From: Acidobacteriota bacterium
GTDB taxonomy: Bacteria > Acidobacteriota > Blastocatellia > Pyrinomonadales > Pyrinomonadaceae
Assembly (NCBI GenBank): GCA_019239425.1
Contig: JAFAZX010000028.1
Span: 1-64,000, forward strand
Direction: 5' to 3'
DNA: 64,000 nt
The first letter of the stretch is position 1. Each line of letters begins with the position of its first letter. Positions 46,968 to 56,757 of the stretch are shown here, one piece after another. The notes below the pieces were generated by a model. That model searched no databases. It worked only from the letters and a program-made list of their open reading frames with translations, and was not told where the DNA came from. The position numbers and the translations under genes were made by a program.

Positions 46968-49787
46968 ATGACGACGACGAACTCAGCGCTGACGCCGATG
47001 CTGCGGCAGTACCAGGAGCTTAAGCGGCAGCACCCGGGCGCGCTCCTCTTCTTCCGCCTCGGGGACTTCTACGAACTCTTCTTCGAGGACGCCATCACCG
47101 GCGCGCGCGAGCTGGAGATCACCCTCACCGCGCGCCACAAGGAGCGCGGCCAGCCCATCCCCATGTGCGGCGTCCCGCACCACGCCGTCGCGGGCTACGT
47201 CGCGCGCCTCATACGCAAGGGCTACCGCGTCGCCATCTGCGAGCAGACCGAAGACCCTTCGAAGGCCAAGAAGCTCGTCCGCCGCGAGGTCGTCCGCGTC
47301 ATCACGCCCGGCACCGCCATCGACCCGCACCTCGTCGAAGCCAAAGAGACGGTCTACCTCGCCGCCCTCTGCGGCGCGGGAGACACCTACGGCGCGGCCT
47401 TCCTCGACCTCTCGACCGGCGACTTCCGCTCGACCGAAGTCACCGGCCCCGACGCCTGGGCGCGCGTCCGCGCCGACGTCGAATCCTTCGCGCCGCGCGA
47501 GCTGCTCTTCCCGCGCTCGCTCGCGCCGCTCGTCAGAGAGGCTTACGCCCGCGGCCCTTCACACACCGCGCCGCTCCCGCTCGAAGCGGAGCTTGCGGAG
47601 CTTTCGGACGAAGACGAAGATGATGTGGTCGCGCCCGTCGCGCGCATCACGCCGGCCGAGCAGGCCGCGACGCGGAGCGAAGGGCTTCCGCTCACCCCCT
47701 TAGAAGACTGGCTCTGGGAGCCGACCTCGTGCGCCTCCCTTCTCCTCGAACAGTTCGGCGCGCGCACGCTCGAAGGCTACGGACTCGGCGGCATGGTCGC
47801 GGCCGTCAGCGCCGCGGGCGCGTGCCTCCGCTACGCGCGCGAGACGCAGCGCGCCGCGGCCGCGCACGTCACGGACATCACCTTCTTCGAGACGCACGAA
47901 CACCTCGTCATAGACCAGGTCACCTGCCGCAACCTCGAACTCGTCGAGTCGCAGGGCGGCGGACGCGGCGCCTCCCTCCTCAACGTCATCGACGCGACCG
48001 TCACGGGCATGGGCGCGCGTCTACTCCGCTCCTGGATGCTGCGCCCTTCCGTCCGGCGCGGCGAGATAGAGGCGCGCCTCGCGGCCGTCGAAGATTTGCA
48101 CCGCTCGCAGATGCGCCGCGACCGCACGCGCACGCTCCTCAAAGAGGTCTCCGACCTCGAACGCCTGACGGGGCGCATCAACATGGGGACGGCCACCCCG
48201 CGCGACCTCGTCGCCCTCCGGCGCTCTCTGAATCAAGTCCCCGCCATCCGCCGGGCGTTATCCGACGCGGAGGCGTCTCTGCTCCAGGTCGTCGTCGAGA
48301 ACGCCGACGAGCTTTCGGACGTCTGCGAACTCATCGCGCGCTCGCTGAGCGACGACCCGCCCGTCAACTTCTCTGAAGGTGGAGTCGTCCGCGAAGGCTT
48401 CGACACAGAGCTTGACGAGCTGCGCTCCATCAGCCGCGACGCCAAGCAGACCATCGCCGCCATCGAAGCGCGCGAGCGGGCGCGCTCGGGCATACAGTCC
48501 CTGCGCGTCCGCTTCAACAACGTCTTCGGCTACTTCATCGAAGTCTCCAAGACGGTCGCCGCGCGCGTGCCCCAGGACTACGAGCGCCGCCAGACGCTCG
48601 CCAACGCCGAGCGCTACACGATGCCCGAGCTGAAGGAGTGGGAGCAGAAGGTCTTAGGCGCCGAAGGGCGCATCCTCGAAATCGAGACGCGCATCTTCGG
48701 CGAAGTCCGCGCGGCGGTGGCGCAGCAGACGCGCAGACTCCAGACGACGGCCCGCGCCCTCTCCATCCTCGACGTGCTCGCCTCGCTCGCGGAGATCGCC
48801 GCCCGCCGCCGCTACCACAAGCCCCAACTCCACGACGGCGACGAACTCGAAATCAAGGCCGGCCGCCACCCCGTCATCGAGGCCCTCGGCGAAGCCTCCT
48901 TCGTCCCCAACGACCTTTACATGAACGGCTCGAACGAACGCCTCCTCATCATCACAGGGCCGAACATGGGGGGCAAGAGCACCCTTCTTAGGCAGACCGC
49001 GCTCATCTGTCTTCTGGCGCAGATGGGTTCGTTCGTGCCGGCGGAGAGCGCGCGCCTGCCCATCCTCGACCGCATCTGGACGCGCGTGGGGGCTTCGGAC
49101 GATCTGGCCCGCGGGCGCTCGACCTTCATGGTCGAGATGACGGAGACGGCCGCCATCCTGCACAACGCGACGCCGCGCTCGCTCGTGCTGCTCGACGAGA
49201 TCGGGCGCGGGACTGCGACGTTCGACGGGCTCTCCATCGCGTGGGCCGTCGCGGAACACCTGCACGACTCGCCGGAGCACTCGGCGAAGACCCTCTTCGC
49301 GACGCACTACCACGAGCTGACCGAGCTGGCCGAGCGCCTGCCCGGCGCGCAGAACTATCAGATACGCGTCGCCGAACGCGAAGGCGAGGTCATCTTCCTC
49401 TACAAGATCGAGCGCGGCCGCGCTTCGAAGTCTTACGGGATCGAGGTCGCGCGGCTCGCGGGCCTCCCGCCCGACGTGCTCGCGCGCGCCCGCGAAGTCT
49501 TAACCAGGCTCGAACGTTACGAGCTGGACGTGTTCGCCGAAGAGGGCGTGGCGGCGGCCGGGGCGGCGACGGCCGCGCCCGCACAGGTCGAGAACGGTGC
49601 GAACGGGAAGGACGCGCTCGGGCGCGCGGCCTCGCGGGTGGGGCGGCGCGCGCTGGCGGCGCAGATCACGCTCTTCGACTCCGTCAACCAAACCCTCCTT
49701 GACGAGCTTCGCGGCCTTGATGTAGAAACCCTCACAGGGGACGAGGCACGCCAACTCCTACTCGACTTGAGGAACAGAATCGCCTAA
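46968..49787 (+). CDS. mutS: DNA mismatch repair protein MutS
   Basis: 939 residues including the mismatch-recognition GDFYELFFEDA motif (Phe and Glu of FxE near residue 30), connector, lever/clamp, and the ABC-type ATPase with GPNMGGKSTLLRQ and LLDEIGRGTATFDGLS. Longer than typical MutS through an acidic insertion around residues 210-250. An upstream in-frame ATG (46884) would add 28 non-conserved residues. No mutL in the window. Confidence 0.95.
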   Translation: MTTTNSALTPMLRQYQELKRQHPGALLFFRLGDFYELFFEDAITGARELEITLTARHKERGQPIPMCGVPHHAVAGYVARLIRKGYRVAICEQTEDPSKAKKLVRREVVRVITPGTAIDPHLVEAKETVYLAALCGAGDTYGAAFLDLSTGDFRSTEVTGPDAWARVRADVESFAPRELLFPRSLAPLVREAYARGPSHTAPLPLEAELAELSDEDEDDVVAPVARITPAEQAATRSEGLPLTPLEDWLWEPTSCASLLLEQFGARTLEGYGLGGMVAAVSAAGACLRYARETQRAAAAHVTDITFFETHEHLVIDQVTCRNLELVESQGGGRGASLLNVIDATVTGMGARLLRSWMLRPSVRRGEIEARLAAVEDLHRSQMRRDRTRTLLKEVSDLERLTGRINMGTATPRDLVALRRSLNQVPAIRRALSDAEASLLQVVVENADELSDVCELIARSLSDDPPVNFSEGGVVREGFDTELDELRSISRDAKQTIAAIEARERARSGIQSLRVRFNNVFGYFIEVSKTVAARVPQDYERRQTLANAERYTMPELKEWEQKVLGAEGRILEIETRIFGEVRAAVAQQTRRLQTTARALSILDVLASLAEIAARRRYHKPQLHDGDELEIKAGRHPVIEALGEASFVPNDLYMNGSNERLLIITGPNMGGKSTLLRQTALICLLAQMGSFVPAESARLPILDRIWTRVGASDDLARGRSTFMVEMTETAAILHNATPRSLVLLDEIGRGTATFDGLSIAWAVAEHLHDSPEHSAKTLFATHYHELTELAERLPGAQNYQIRVAEREGEVIFLYKIERGRASKSYGIEVARLAGLPPDVLARAREVLTRLERYELDVFAEEGVAAAGAATAAPAQVENGANGKDALGRAASRVGRRALAAQITLFDSVNQTLLDELRGLDVETLTGDEARQLLLDLRNRIA

Positions 49788-49790
49788 TTC

Positions 49791-50936
49791 ATGTTTGACT
49801 TCCAAACCCTTCAGTCGCTCCCCCTCGAACACCAAATCGGACAACTGCTCTTCATCGGATTGCCCGGCACCGAGTTGGACGAGGAGGCGCGCGCCCTGCT
49901 CGAAGAGGTCAAGCCCGGCGGCGTCATCATCTTCGGCCGCAACGTCGCCGCGCCCGAGCAGCTCAGGGGCCTGCTCGACGGCGTCCGCGCCTCCCTGCGC
50001 GTAGACCCCCTGCTCGGCATCGACCAGGAGGGCGGGCTCGTCGACCGCCTGCGCAAAATCTGCACGCCGTCGCCCGCGGCGCGCGTCATCCGCCAGCACG
50101 GCGACCTCGCCGGCGCCCGCGCGCACGGGCGCATCACGGGCGAAGTCCTCCGGCTCCTCGGCTTCAACATGAACTTCGCGCCCGTCATGTCCATCATGAC
50201 GGACGACCGAGACCTTCTCTCGAACGGCCTCTACTCGCGCTCGTACGGCCGCTCGCCCGGCGAAGTCCTGGGCTACACGATGGTCTACCTGCGGGGCCTG
50301 CAGGGCACCGGGATTCTCGGCTGCACCAAGCACTTCCCCGGCATCGGCGCGGGCGAGGTGGACACGCACGAGGAGATGGCCGTCATCCACCTCACGCACG
50401 ACGACCTCATCGCGCAAGACCTCGCCCCCTACATCGAACTCTTCCAGCGCGAGGACAACATGGTGCGCGCCGTCATGGTCAGCCACGGCGGCTTCCCCAA
50501 CATAGACATCAACCGCGGCATCGTGGGCGGCCGCCTCGTCCCGGCCTCCATCAACCCCTCCATCGTCCGAGACCTCCTGCGCGACGAGCTCGGCTACGAC
50601 GGACTCGTCGTCACCGACGACCTGGAGATGGGCGCCATCGCCAAGCACTGCGAGATTGAGGAAGCTTCCCTGCGCGCCGTGCTCGCCGGAGAGGACATGC
50701 TCCTCGTCTGCGCGCGCCCCGACCTCATCCGCCGCGCCTACCACTCCCTGCTCGACGCCGCGCGCACGGGCGAACTCTCCCGCGGACGCATCCAGGCCTC
50801 GCTGCGGCGCATCGCCGCCTTCAAGGGCCTGACGAAGCCCCCCCTGCCGTTCGACCCCAAACGCTTCCAGGAGCTTTCGGCCGAGGTGGCCGAGCTGAAC
50901 CGCAAGCTGAACTACGTGTACGGAGGGAGAATTTGA
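49791..50936 (+). CDS. nagZ: Glycoside hydrolase family 3, beta-N-acetylhexosaminidase (NagZ-like)
   Basis: 381 residues. DQEGG in the substrate pocket, KHFPGIGAGEVDTH (the Asp-x-His acid/base dyad of NagZ enzymes) and VVTDDLEMGAI (the nucleophile Asp). It would release GlcNAc from cell-wall fragments. It starts three bases after mutS and ends two bases before the solute-binding lipoprotein gene, so the three may be one transcript. Confidence 0.88.
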   Translation: MFDFQTLQSLPLEHQIGQLLFIGLPGTELDEEARALLEEVKPGGVIIFGRNVAAPEQLRGLLDGVRASLRVDPLLGIDQEGGLVDRLRKICTPSPAARVIRQHGDLAGARAHGRITGEVLRLLGFNMNFAPVMSIMTDDRDLLSNGLYSRSYGRSPGEVLGYTMVYLRGLQGTGILGCTKHFPGIGAGEVDTHEEMAVIHLTHDDLIAQDLAPYIELFQREDNMVRAVMVSHGGFPNIDINRGIVGGRLVPASINPSIVRDLLRDELGYDGLVVTDDLEMGAIAKHCEIEEASLRAVLAGEDMLLVCARPDLIRRAYHSLLDAARTGELSRGRIQASLRRIAAFKGLTKPPLPFDPKRFQELSAEVAELNRKLNYVYGGRI

Positions 50937-50938
50937 GA

Positions 50939-52504
50939 ATGAGGCGCCGCCGACTGACAACACTCTTCGTCCTGCTCACCGTCTCGTCTTTGCTGCTCGC
51001 GTCCTGCGGCGGCGGGTCGCGCGGCACGACCGCCAGCCGCTTCAAGGCGCCCATCTACCTCAAGATCAACGCCGCCAGCGCGCCCACGCGCCAGTACGCC
51101 TCCGTCATCCAGAACCAGCTGAAGCAGGTCGGCATCCCCTGCGAGATCGACCAGGTCGAGTTCAACACCCTGCTCGACCAGCAGCGCAAGGGGCAGTTCC
51201 AGCTGACCACGGGCCGCTGGGTCGGCGGCAACCAGGACCCGATCTACCTCTTCGACCTCTTCCACACCGGCGCCTACCAGAACCGCGGCCGCTACAGCAA
51301 CCCGGAGGTGGACAAGATTCTCGACGAGGCCATCTCGACCTTCGACCGCGCGAAGGCCAAAGGCCTCTACGCGCAGGCGTGGGAGGCCATCAGCCGCGAG
51401 GTGCCGCAGCTCCCGCTCTGGTACATGGATCAGATGGTCGTCGCGCGCAGGAACGTGCAGAACATCAACGTCCCCGTGGACGGCGACTGGCGCTTCCTGC
51501 ACGACGTGACCGTGGAGGGCGGAAAGTCCGGCCCCTTCGTCGTCGTCCTCGAATCGAACCCCGAGACGCTCGACCAGCTGCGCGGCACGGACGCTTCGAG
51601 CGAGCGCTTCCGCCAGCTCATGTTCAACTCGCTCGTCCGCAAGAACGAGAACTTCGACTACGTCGGCGACCTCGCCTCCGAAATTCAGCCCTCGCCCGAC
51701 GGCCTCGTCTACACCTTCCGGCTGCGCGACGGCGTGAAGTTCCACAACGGCAAGCCGTTCACCTCGGCCGACGCCAAGTACACGCTCGACACGCTGCTCG
51801 CCTCCGACTCGCGCAAGGCCAACGACTTCTTCGAGGGCACGGGCGCCGACCGCAAGCCTCTCGTCAAGACCATCGCGACGCCCGACCCGCGCACGCTCGT
51901 CGTCACCCTCGCCAAGCCCTCTAACAAGTTCCTCTCGAACCTCGTCCCCGTCGGGATGATGCCGCAGGGCTACACGACCGACCAGCAGAAGCAGAACCCC
52001 ATCGGCACCGGCGCCTTCAAGTTCGCGCACTACGACGAGTCGCAGCAGGTCGTAGACCTCACGGCCAACGAGGAGTACTGGGGCGGCGCGCCCGCCATCA
52101 AGAACCTGCGCGTGCGCACCATCCTCGACGCGAACACCTTGCAGGCCGAGCTGAGGAGCGGCGGCGTGGACTTGGCGCAGGTCGCGAACCTCCAGCCCGA
52201 CGCGTACCTCTCGCTCGGGCAGGACCCGAACCTGAAGGTCGCGCAGTCCCCCGGCGTCAACGTCGTCTACCTCAACTTCAACGCCGCGGACGAGGTGCTC
52301 AAAGACCCGCGCGTCCGCCAGGCCATCGCCTACGCCATCGACCGCCCCGCCATCGTCAAGGAGCTCCTGCTCGGCCAGGCGCGCGTCGCCAACGCCATCC
52401 TCCCGGAGCAGTCCTGGGCCTACACGCCCGGCCAGGTCTACAATTACGACCCCGAGCGCGCCAGGCAGATTCTGGACGAGGCGGGTTACAAGGCCGGACA
52501 ATGA
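50939..52504 (+). CDS. Circularly permuted SBP_bac_5 solute-binding lipoprotein
   Basis: 521 residues with lipobox (LLLAS-C23). Domain order is unusual. Residues ~34-180 match what is normally the C-terminal end of family 5 peptide-binding proteins (IQNQLKQVGI ... RYSNPEVDKILDEA ... LPLWYMDQMVVARR), and residues ~189-521 match the normal N-terminal two thirds (VVVLESNPETLDQL ... VYTFRLRDGVKFHNGKPFTS ... AIAYAIDRPAIV), ending at DEAGYKAGQ, where the normal protein would continue into the part now at the front. Together they make one full domain. It presumably binds oligopeptides or cell-wall fragments for an ABC importer not in this window. Confidence 0.85.
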   Translation: MRRRRLTTLFVLLTVSSLLLASCGGGSRGTTASRFKAPIYLKINAASAPTRQYASVIQNQLKQVGIPCEIDQVEFNTLLDQQRKGQFQLTTGRWVGGNQDPIYLFDLFHTGAYQNRGRYSNPEVDKILDEAISTFDRAKAKGLYAQAWEAISREVPQLPLWYMDQMVVARRNVQNINVPVDGDWRFLHDVTVEGGKSGPFVVVLESNPETLDQLRGTDASSERFRQLMFNSLVRKNENFDYVGDLASEIQPSPDGLVYTFRLRDGVKFHNGKPFTSADAKYTLDTLLASDSRKANDFFEGTGADRKPLVKTIATPDPRTLVVTLAKPSNKFLSNLVPVGMMPQGYTTDQQKQNPIGTGAFKFAHYDESQQVVDLTANEEYWGGAPAIKNLRVRTILDANTLQAELRSGGVDLAQVANLQPDAYLSLGQDPNLKVAQSPGVNVVYLNFNAADEVLKDPRVRQAIAYAIDRPAIVKELLLGQARVANAILPEQSWAYTPGQVYNYDPERARQILDEAGYKAGQ

Positions 52505-52520
52505 GCCGCGAGGAAAAGAT

Positions 52521-52595
52521 TTAACCACAGAGACACAGAGACACAGCTTGGAAACTTATTTGCTCCAAGCTGTGTCTCTGTGTCTCTGTGGTTAA
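52521..52595. repeat. Intergenic hairpin 8 (perfect 32-bp stem, 8-nt period)
   Basis: Arms 52521-52552 and 52564-52595 are exact reverse complements. Unit CACAGAGA (8 nt) repeated. It fills the gap between the solute-binding protein and the convergent Sua5 gene, ending eight bases before its stop. Confidence 0.95.
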
Positions 52596-52603
52596 CAGTT
52601 GTC

Positions 52604-53182
52604 TTAAAAGTCGAGTCCCGCGGCGAGCAAAGTCTCTCTCAGCTCCGCGCGCGTGACGACGCCCTCGCGGATGAGGCGGGGCCGCGGGCCGGTCGCGTCG
52701 ACGACCGTCGAGGGGAGTTGCGTGCGGGTCGGGCCGCCGTCGACGATGAGGCCCAGACCTTCGGGAAAGTACTCGGCGACTTCGCGTGCGGTAAGCGCGG
52801 GAGGGCGGCCGGCGGGGTTGGCGCTCGTGGCCGTGAGGAGGCTGCCGCACGCGCGCACGACGGCGCGCGCCTCCGGGTCGCCGGGGAGGCGGACGCCGAC
52901 GGTGCCCGTGCCCGCCGTCAGAAGCTCCGGCGCCTTCGCGCGCGCGGCCACGACCAGTGTGAGTGCGCCCGGCCAGTGTCGCGCGGCGAGCAGCTCGAAG
53001 GTCTGAGTCCTCTCGGCGATGATTCGTCCGGCGTCTTCTTCGGTCGCGGCGAGGACGAGGATGGGCTTGCCGTCGCGCCCTTTGAGCGCGTTGATGCGTT
53101 CGAGCGCCGCGCCGTTGAAAGGGTCTGCGCCGACGCCGTAGATGGTGTCGGTGCGGAAGGCGACGAGGCCGCCGTCCCTCAC
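52604..53182 (-). CDS. Sua5/YciO/YrdC-type threonylcarbamoyl-AMP synthase
   Basis: 192 residues from a GTG. YrdC fold: GGLVAFRTDTIYGVGADPFN, LKGRDGKPI, WPGALTLVV and TATSANPAGRPP are conserved. It makes threonylcarbamoyl-AMP for t6A; TsaB is at 44422. The usual FPT(D/E)T reads FRTDT. Upstream in frame are codons for LIYPDSPETRERAASIV, which look like genuine Sua5 N-terminus but offer only CTG/ATT starts after an in-frame TGA. Confidence 0.87.
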   Translation of the reverse strand: MRDGGLVAFRTDTIYGVGADPFNGAALERINALKGRDGKPILVLAATEEDAGRIIAERTQTFELLAARHWPGALTLVVAARAKAPELLTAGTGTVGVRLPGDPEARAVVRACGSLLTATSANPAGRPPALTAREVAEYFPEGLGLIVDGGPTRTQLPSTVVDATGPRPRLIREGVVTRAELRETLLAAGLDF

Positions 53183-53300
53183 GATTGAGGCCGCGCGCTC
53201 GCGCGTCTCGGGGCTGTCGGGGTAAATTAACAGGGCTCAGAAACCTCCCGCGCGATGTTACCAGAGGCGCGGGATTTTTTCTCCGCCGCCGTCGACGCAC

Positions 53301-53867
<567 letters not shown>

Positions 53868-53873
53868 GTCCCC

Positions 53874-55817
53874 TTACGGCAGCGCCTCGATGTTGACGTA
53901 GAACTTGAAAGTGCCCGTCTGCTTGATGCCGAGCGTGAACTGGAAGTCGTATGTGCCGCCGGGCGTGAGCGGCGTCAGCAGCGTGACGGTGCTGGCCGAG
54001 AGGCTGGAGTTGAAGCCTCCGCCGTTCGACTGCGTCGGCGGTGTCTCCAGCGTCGTGCCTTGAATGAGCACTGGCACCGCCGAGCAGGGGTTCTCGGCGG
54101 AGGTGACGGTGGTGATGGAAGAGCTGATCACGCGCAGGTCGGCGGTGCCCGTCGGCGCCCGGAACGTCGAGATGTCTATTACGCGGAAGCGCAGGCGCGT
54201 GACGTTCGCCCCGGTGTTGTTCGTGATGCGCCGGCGGATGGAGAGCGTGCCCATCGGCGAAGTCGCCGTCGGCCCCGCCGCGTAGTCGCGCACGCGGTTC
54301 GGCGCCGCGCTCGAAGAAACGCACGGGAAGATGAGCGACCCCGGGAACGCGCTGTTGCGCTGGATGGGCGAGGTCGAGTTCTCAGGCCCCGGCGCGCCCA
54401 GGTGCTCGCCCGCGCCCGCGTTCGTGGCGGCCGTGTCGACGTAGATGAAGTCCGCGGCGTTGTCGCCCGTGTCGCGCGCCGCGCCCCCGGTCGGGCAGGT
54501 GCCGGTCATGGACGTCGAGCCGCCCTTGCCGCACAGGTCGCGGACGAAGCTGTGCTCGGTGGAGACGGGCGTGATCGAAGGGTAGCCCGCCCCTTCGACG
54601 TAGAGCGTGTTGAGCTCGGTGTCCGACCCGGCCGCGTCGAGCCGCGTCGCGAGTGAGAAGTTCGCGGGGTTCGCCGTGCTGAAGAGCGCGATGCCCGCGT
54701 TGTCCGCGATGCCCGTCGTGTATGTGACGTCGCCCGGCGTGCCCGAGACGCCCACGTTCGGGCCGGGTGGCGTTTCGCCGCCGGGCGGGACGGCCCCGAC
54801 CGACGTGCGCGTGCTGCGCTGCGCGGCCTTCGCCCGCAGGCGTGACTTGGCCGTGGGCGCGTCGCCTCCAGCGTATGTCGGCGGGCCGCCGGCCGTCGCC
54901 CCTTCCTCGCCGCCCGACGCGGGCGTCGTCGCCCCCGGATAACTTCCGAGCGAGTAGCCCGTCGAGTTGACGCCGAGGTAGTGCCCGCGCGCGGGGATGA
55001 ACGTCCCGTTCGGGATGGTGAAGCGCGTCACGCCGTCCGAGGCCGCGAGCGCGAAGCCGGCCGAGCCGTCGAAGGCGTTGACCGTCACGTCCGAGTTGCT
55101 GTTGTTGTAAATCTCTACGAACTCGTCGTCCGCGCCGCCGGGGCCGCGCAGGCGGAACTCGGAGATGATGAGCGGCGTGACGGGCGCCGCGATGACGTTG
55201 TAATCGAAGACGGTGGCGGCGGAAGAACTGGTGGCGGCGAAGCAGCCGCCGCACGCGCCGGAGTTGGCGAAGATTTCATCGCCACCGCCCGAGTGCCACG
55301 CCGAGAGGATGTATTTGACCGTCGTGCCCGCGGCCTGCGGCGGTATCGACCCCGTCACCACGTCCACGATCTGGCACGACTGCGACACGTCGGAATAGGT
55401 GCAGGTGTAGGAGGCGACGGCGACCTGCGTCGTGTTGCCCGCGCCGCAGGGAGTCCCGTTCGGCTGCGTCACGTTGCCGACCGTGCCGAACGAGCCGCAG
55501 GGCTGCGAGCCGTCGGTCGTGTAGTAGACGCGCACCTGGTTGGTGAAGAACTGGAACTCGACCTTGAAGTGCAGGCTGTAGGTCTCGGGCTGGTATATCT
55601 GGAAGCCGGGCGAGCCGCTACGGTCTGTGTTCTCGACGTAGCGGCCGCATGAGGTGTCGGTGCCGCTGCCGCTGCACCCGCCGCCCGGGTCATCGACCGG
55701 GGTGGCGACGAAGTTGTTGGTCTGCTCGTGGTAGACGTAGTTCGCCGTGGCCGAAGCGGTCGCCGTGGAGAGGCAGACCAGCGCGAAGGCGGCCAGCGCG
55801 AGAAAACCCTTACGCAT
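53874..55817 (-). CDS. Secreted lamin-tail domain protein
   Basis: 647 residues with a signal peptide (MRKGFLALAAFALVCLSTATASA). An N-terminal Cys-containing beta region (residues ~20-200) is followed by a lamin-tail (LTD) beta-sandwich (LIISEFRLRGPGGADDEFVEIYNNSNSDVTV), a Gly/Pro/Thr-rich loop and a C-terminal beta domain (MGTLSIRRRITNNTGANVTRLRFRVIDIS). Secreted or surface protein, role unknown. It lies between the B2 peptidase and the RiPP operon, 58 bases beyond the HTTM gene. Confidence 0.82.
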   Translation of the reverse strand: MRKGFLALAAFALVCLSTATASATANYVYHEQTNNFVATPVDDPGGGCSGSGTDTSCGRYVENTDRSGSPGFQIYQPETYSLHFKVEFQFFTNQVRVYYTTDGSQPCGSFGTVGNVTQPNGTPCGAGNTTQVAVASYTCTYSDVSQSCQIVDVVTGSIPPQAAGTTVKYILSAWHSGGGDEIFANSGACGGCFAATSSSAATVFDYNVIAAPVTPLIISEFRLRGPGGADDEFVEIYNNSNSDVTVNAFDGSAGFALAASDGVTRFTIPNGTFIPARGHYLGVNSTGYSLGSYPGATTPASGGEEGATAGGPPTYAGGDAPTAKSRLRAKAAQRSTRTSVGAVPPGGETPPGPNVGVSGTPGDVTYTTGIADNAGIALFSTANPANFSLATRLDAAGSDTELNTLYVEGAGYPSITPVSTEHSFVRDLCGKGGSTSMTGTCPTGGAARDTGDNAADFIYVDTAATNAGAGEHLGAPGPENSTSPIQRNSAFPGSLIFPCVSSSAAPNRVRDYAAGPTATSPMGTLSIRRRITNNTGANVTRLRFRVIDISTFRAPTGTADLRVISSSITTVTSAENPCSAVPVLIQGTTLETPPTQSNGGGFNSSLSASTVTLLTPLTPGGTYDFQFTLGIKQTGTFKFYVNIEALP

Positions 55818-55875
55818 CCGAAATCTCCTGTGAAAGACGGGGCATAGCTTTTGGGGAGTTGTCGAAAAAGCGCGG

Positions 55876-56757
55876 TCATTCTACACGAGGCGCGCTGCCG
55901 CCGCGAAAGATTTTCCGCGCCACCCGAGGCCAGTCCACGAAGACGAGGTACATCGCGAGGTGATACGGGAAGAAGACGTTCATGAAGAAGAGCGTGCCGA
56001 CGTGGAAGAGCACGCCGCTCACGAGAATGACCGCGCGCGCCCGCTTGAACCACACGGCCAGGGGAAAGAGCAGCTCCCACAGCACGACCAGAACGACCAG
56101 CGGCGTCGTGTACTCGCGGTAGGCCGGCAGCCAAAGCCCCGCGCGGAACTGCGTGTCGTGCATGTTGTCGAGCGAGTTGGAGACGGCCAGCGCGGGCAGG
56201 TTGTCCGCGCCGAAGAAGCCTAAGCCCGCCACGCGCAGCTTGATGAGCGCCGAGGTGAAGTACGACCAGGCGAGCAGAAGTCTCGCCAGGAGAATCGGGT
56301 AGCCGTAGACCCACCCTCCGCCTTCCCGCTCGCTACGCGAGCCGCGCAGCGCGTCGAGCGAGAAGGCGTCGCCGCACGGCGTGAACGCGAGCACGAGGAG
56401 GATGTAGGCGGCCGGCATCTCGTCGTGGTTGAAGTGCGAGAAGCTCCGGAGCAGGCCCTGGTAGAAGAGGAAGAGCGCGGCCGCCGTCTTCGTCGAGACG
56501 TTCGTGAGCGCGCCCGTCGTGGCCGCGAGCAACGCCGCGACGAAGAGCCACTTGAACGCCGTCATCGAAGCGGGCGTGAGCAGGCGCTCGTAGAATCCCC
56601 ACGGCAGGAGCCGCATCGCGCCCGTCGGCCGCACCACCGTCAGGGGCAGACGGCCGAGGTCTGAGAAGGACGTGAAGAGGACTTCGCACAGCACGAAGCC
56701 GAACGCGCCCGCGCGCACGGCCCCGAGCGCCTCGGCGCTCTGCGGCACCCCGCGCAT
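55876..56757 (-). CDS. HTTM-family membrane protein
   Basis: 293 residues with about eight hydrophobic helices. FSHFNHDEMPAAYILLVLAFTPCGDAFSLDAL and RLLLAWSYFTSALIKLRVAG, then FHVGTLFFMNVFFPYHLAMYLVFVDW, match the HTTM domain (homologous to vitamin K-dependent gamma-carboxylase). The ATG overlaps the TGA of the hypothetical protein upstream by one base. Whether it carboxylates anything is unknown. Last gene of the leftward RiPP operon. Confidence 0.82.
   Translation of the reverse strand: MRGVPQSAEALGAVRAGAFGFVLCEVLFTSFSDLGRLPLTVVRPTGAMRLLPWGFYERLLTPASMTAFKWLFVAALLAATTGALTNVSTKTAAALFLFYQGLLRSFSHFNHDEMPAAYILLVLAFTPCGDAFSLDALRGSRSEREGGGWVYGYPILLARLLLAWSYFTSALIKLRVAGLGFFGADNLPALAVSNSLDNMHDTQFRAGLWLPAYREYTTPLVVLVVLWELLFPLAVWFKRARAVILVSGVLFHVGTLFFMNVFFPYHLAMYLVFVDWPRVARKIFRGGSAPRVE

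Noticed and set aside
50939..52504. Two truncated solute-binding proteins joined by a frameshift
   Set aside because: The reading frame is continuous and the two parts do not duplicate each other; they sum to one domain.
49758..52528. Long antisense frames opposite nagZ and the solute-binding gene
   Set aside because: No domain, no start signal, opposite clear genes.
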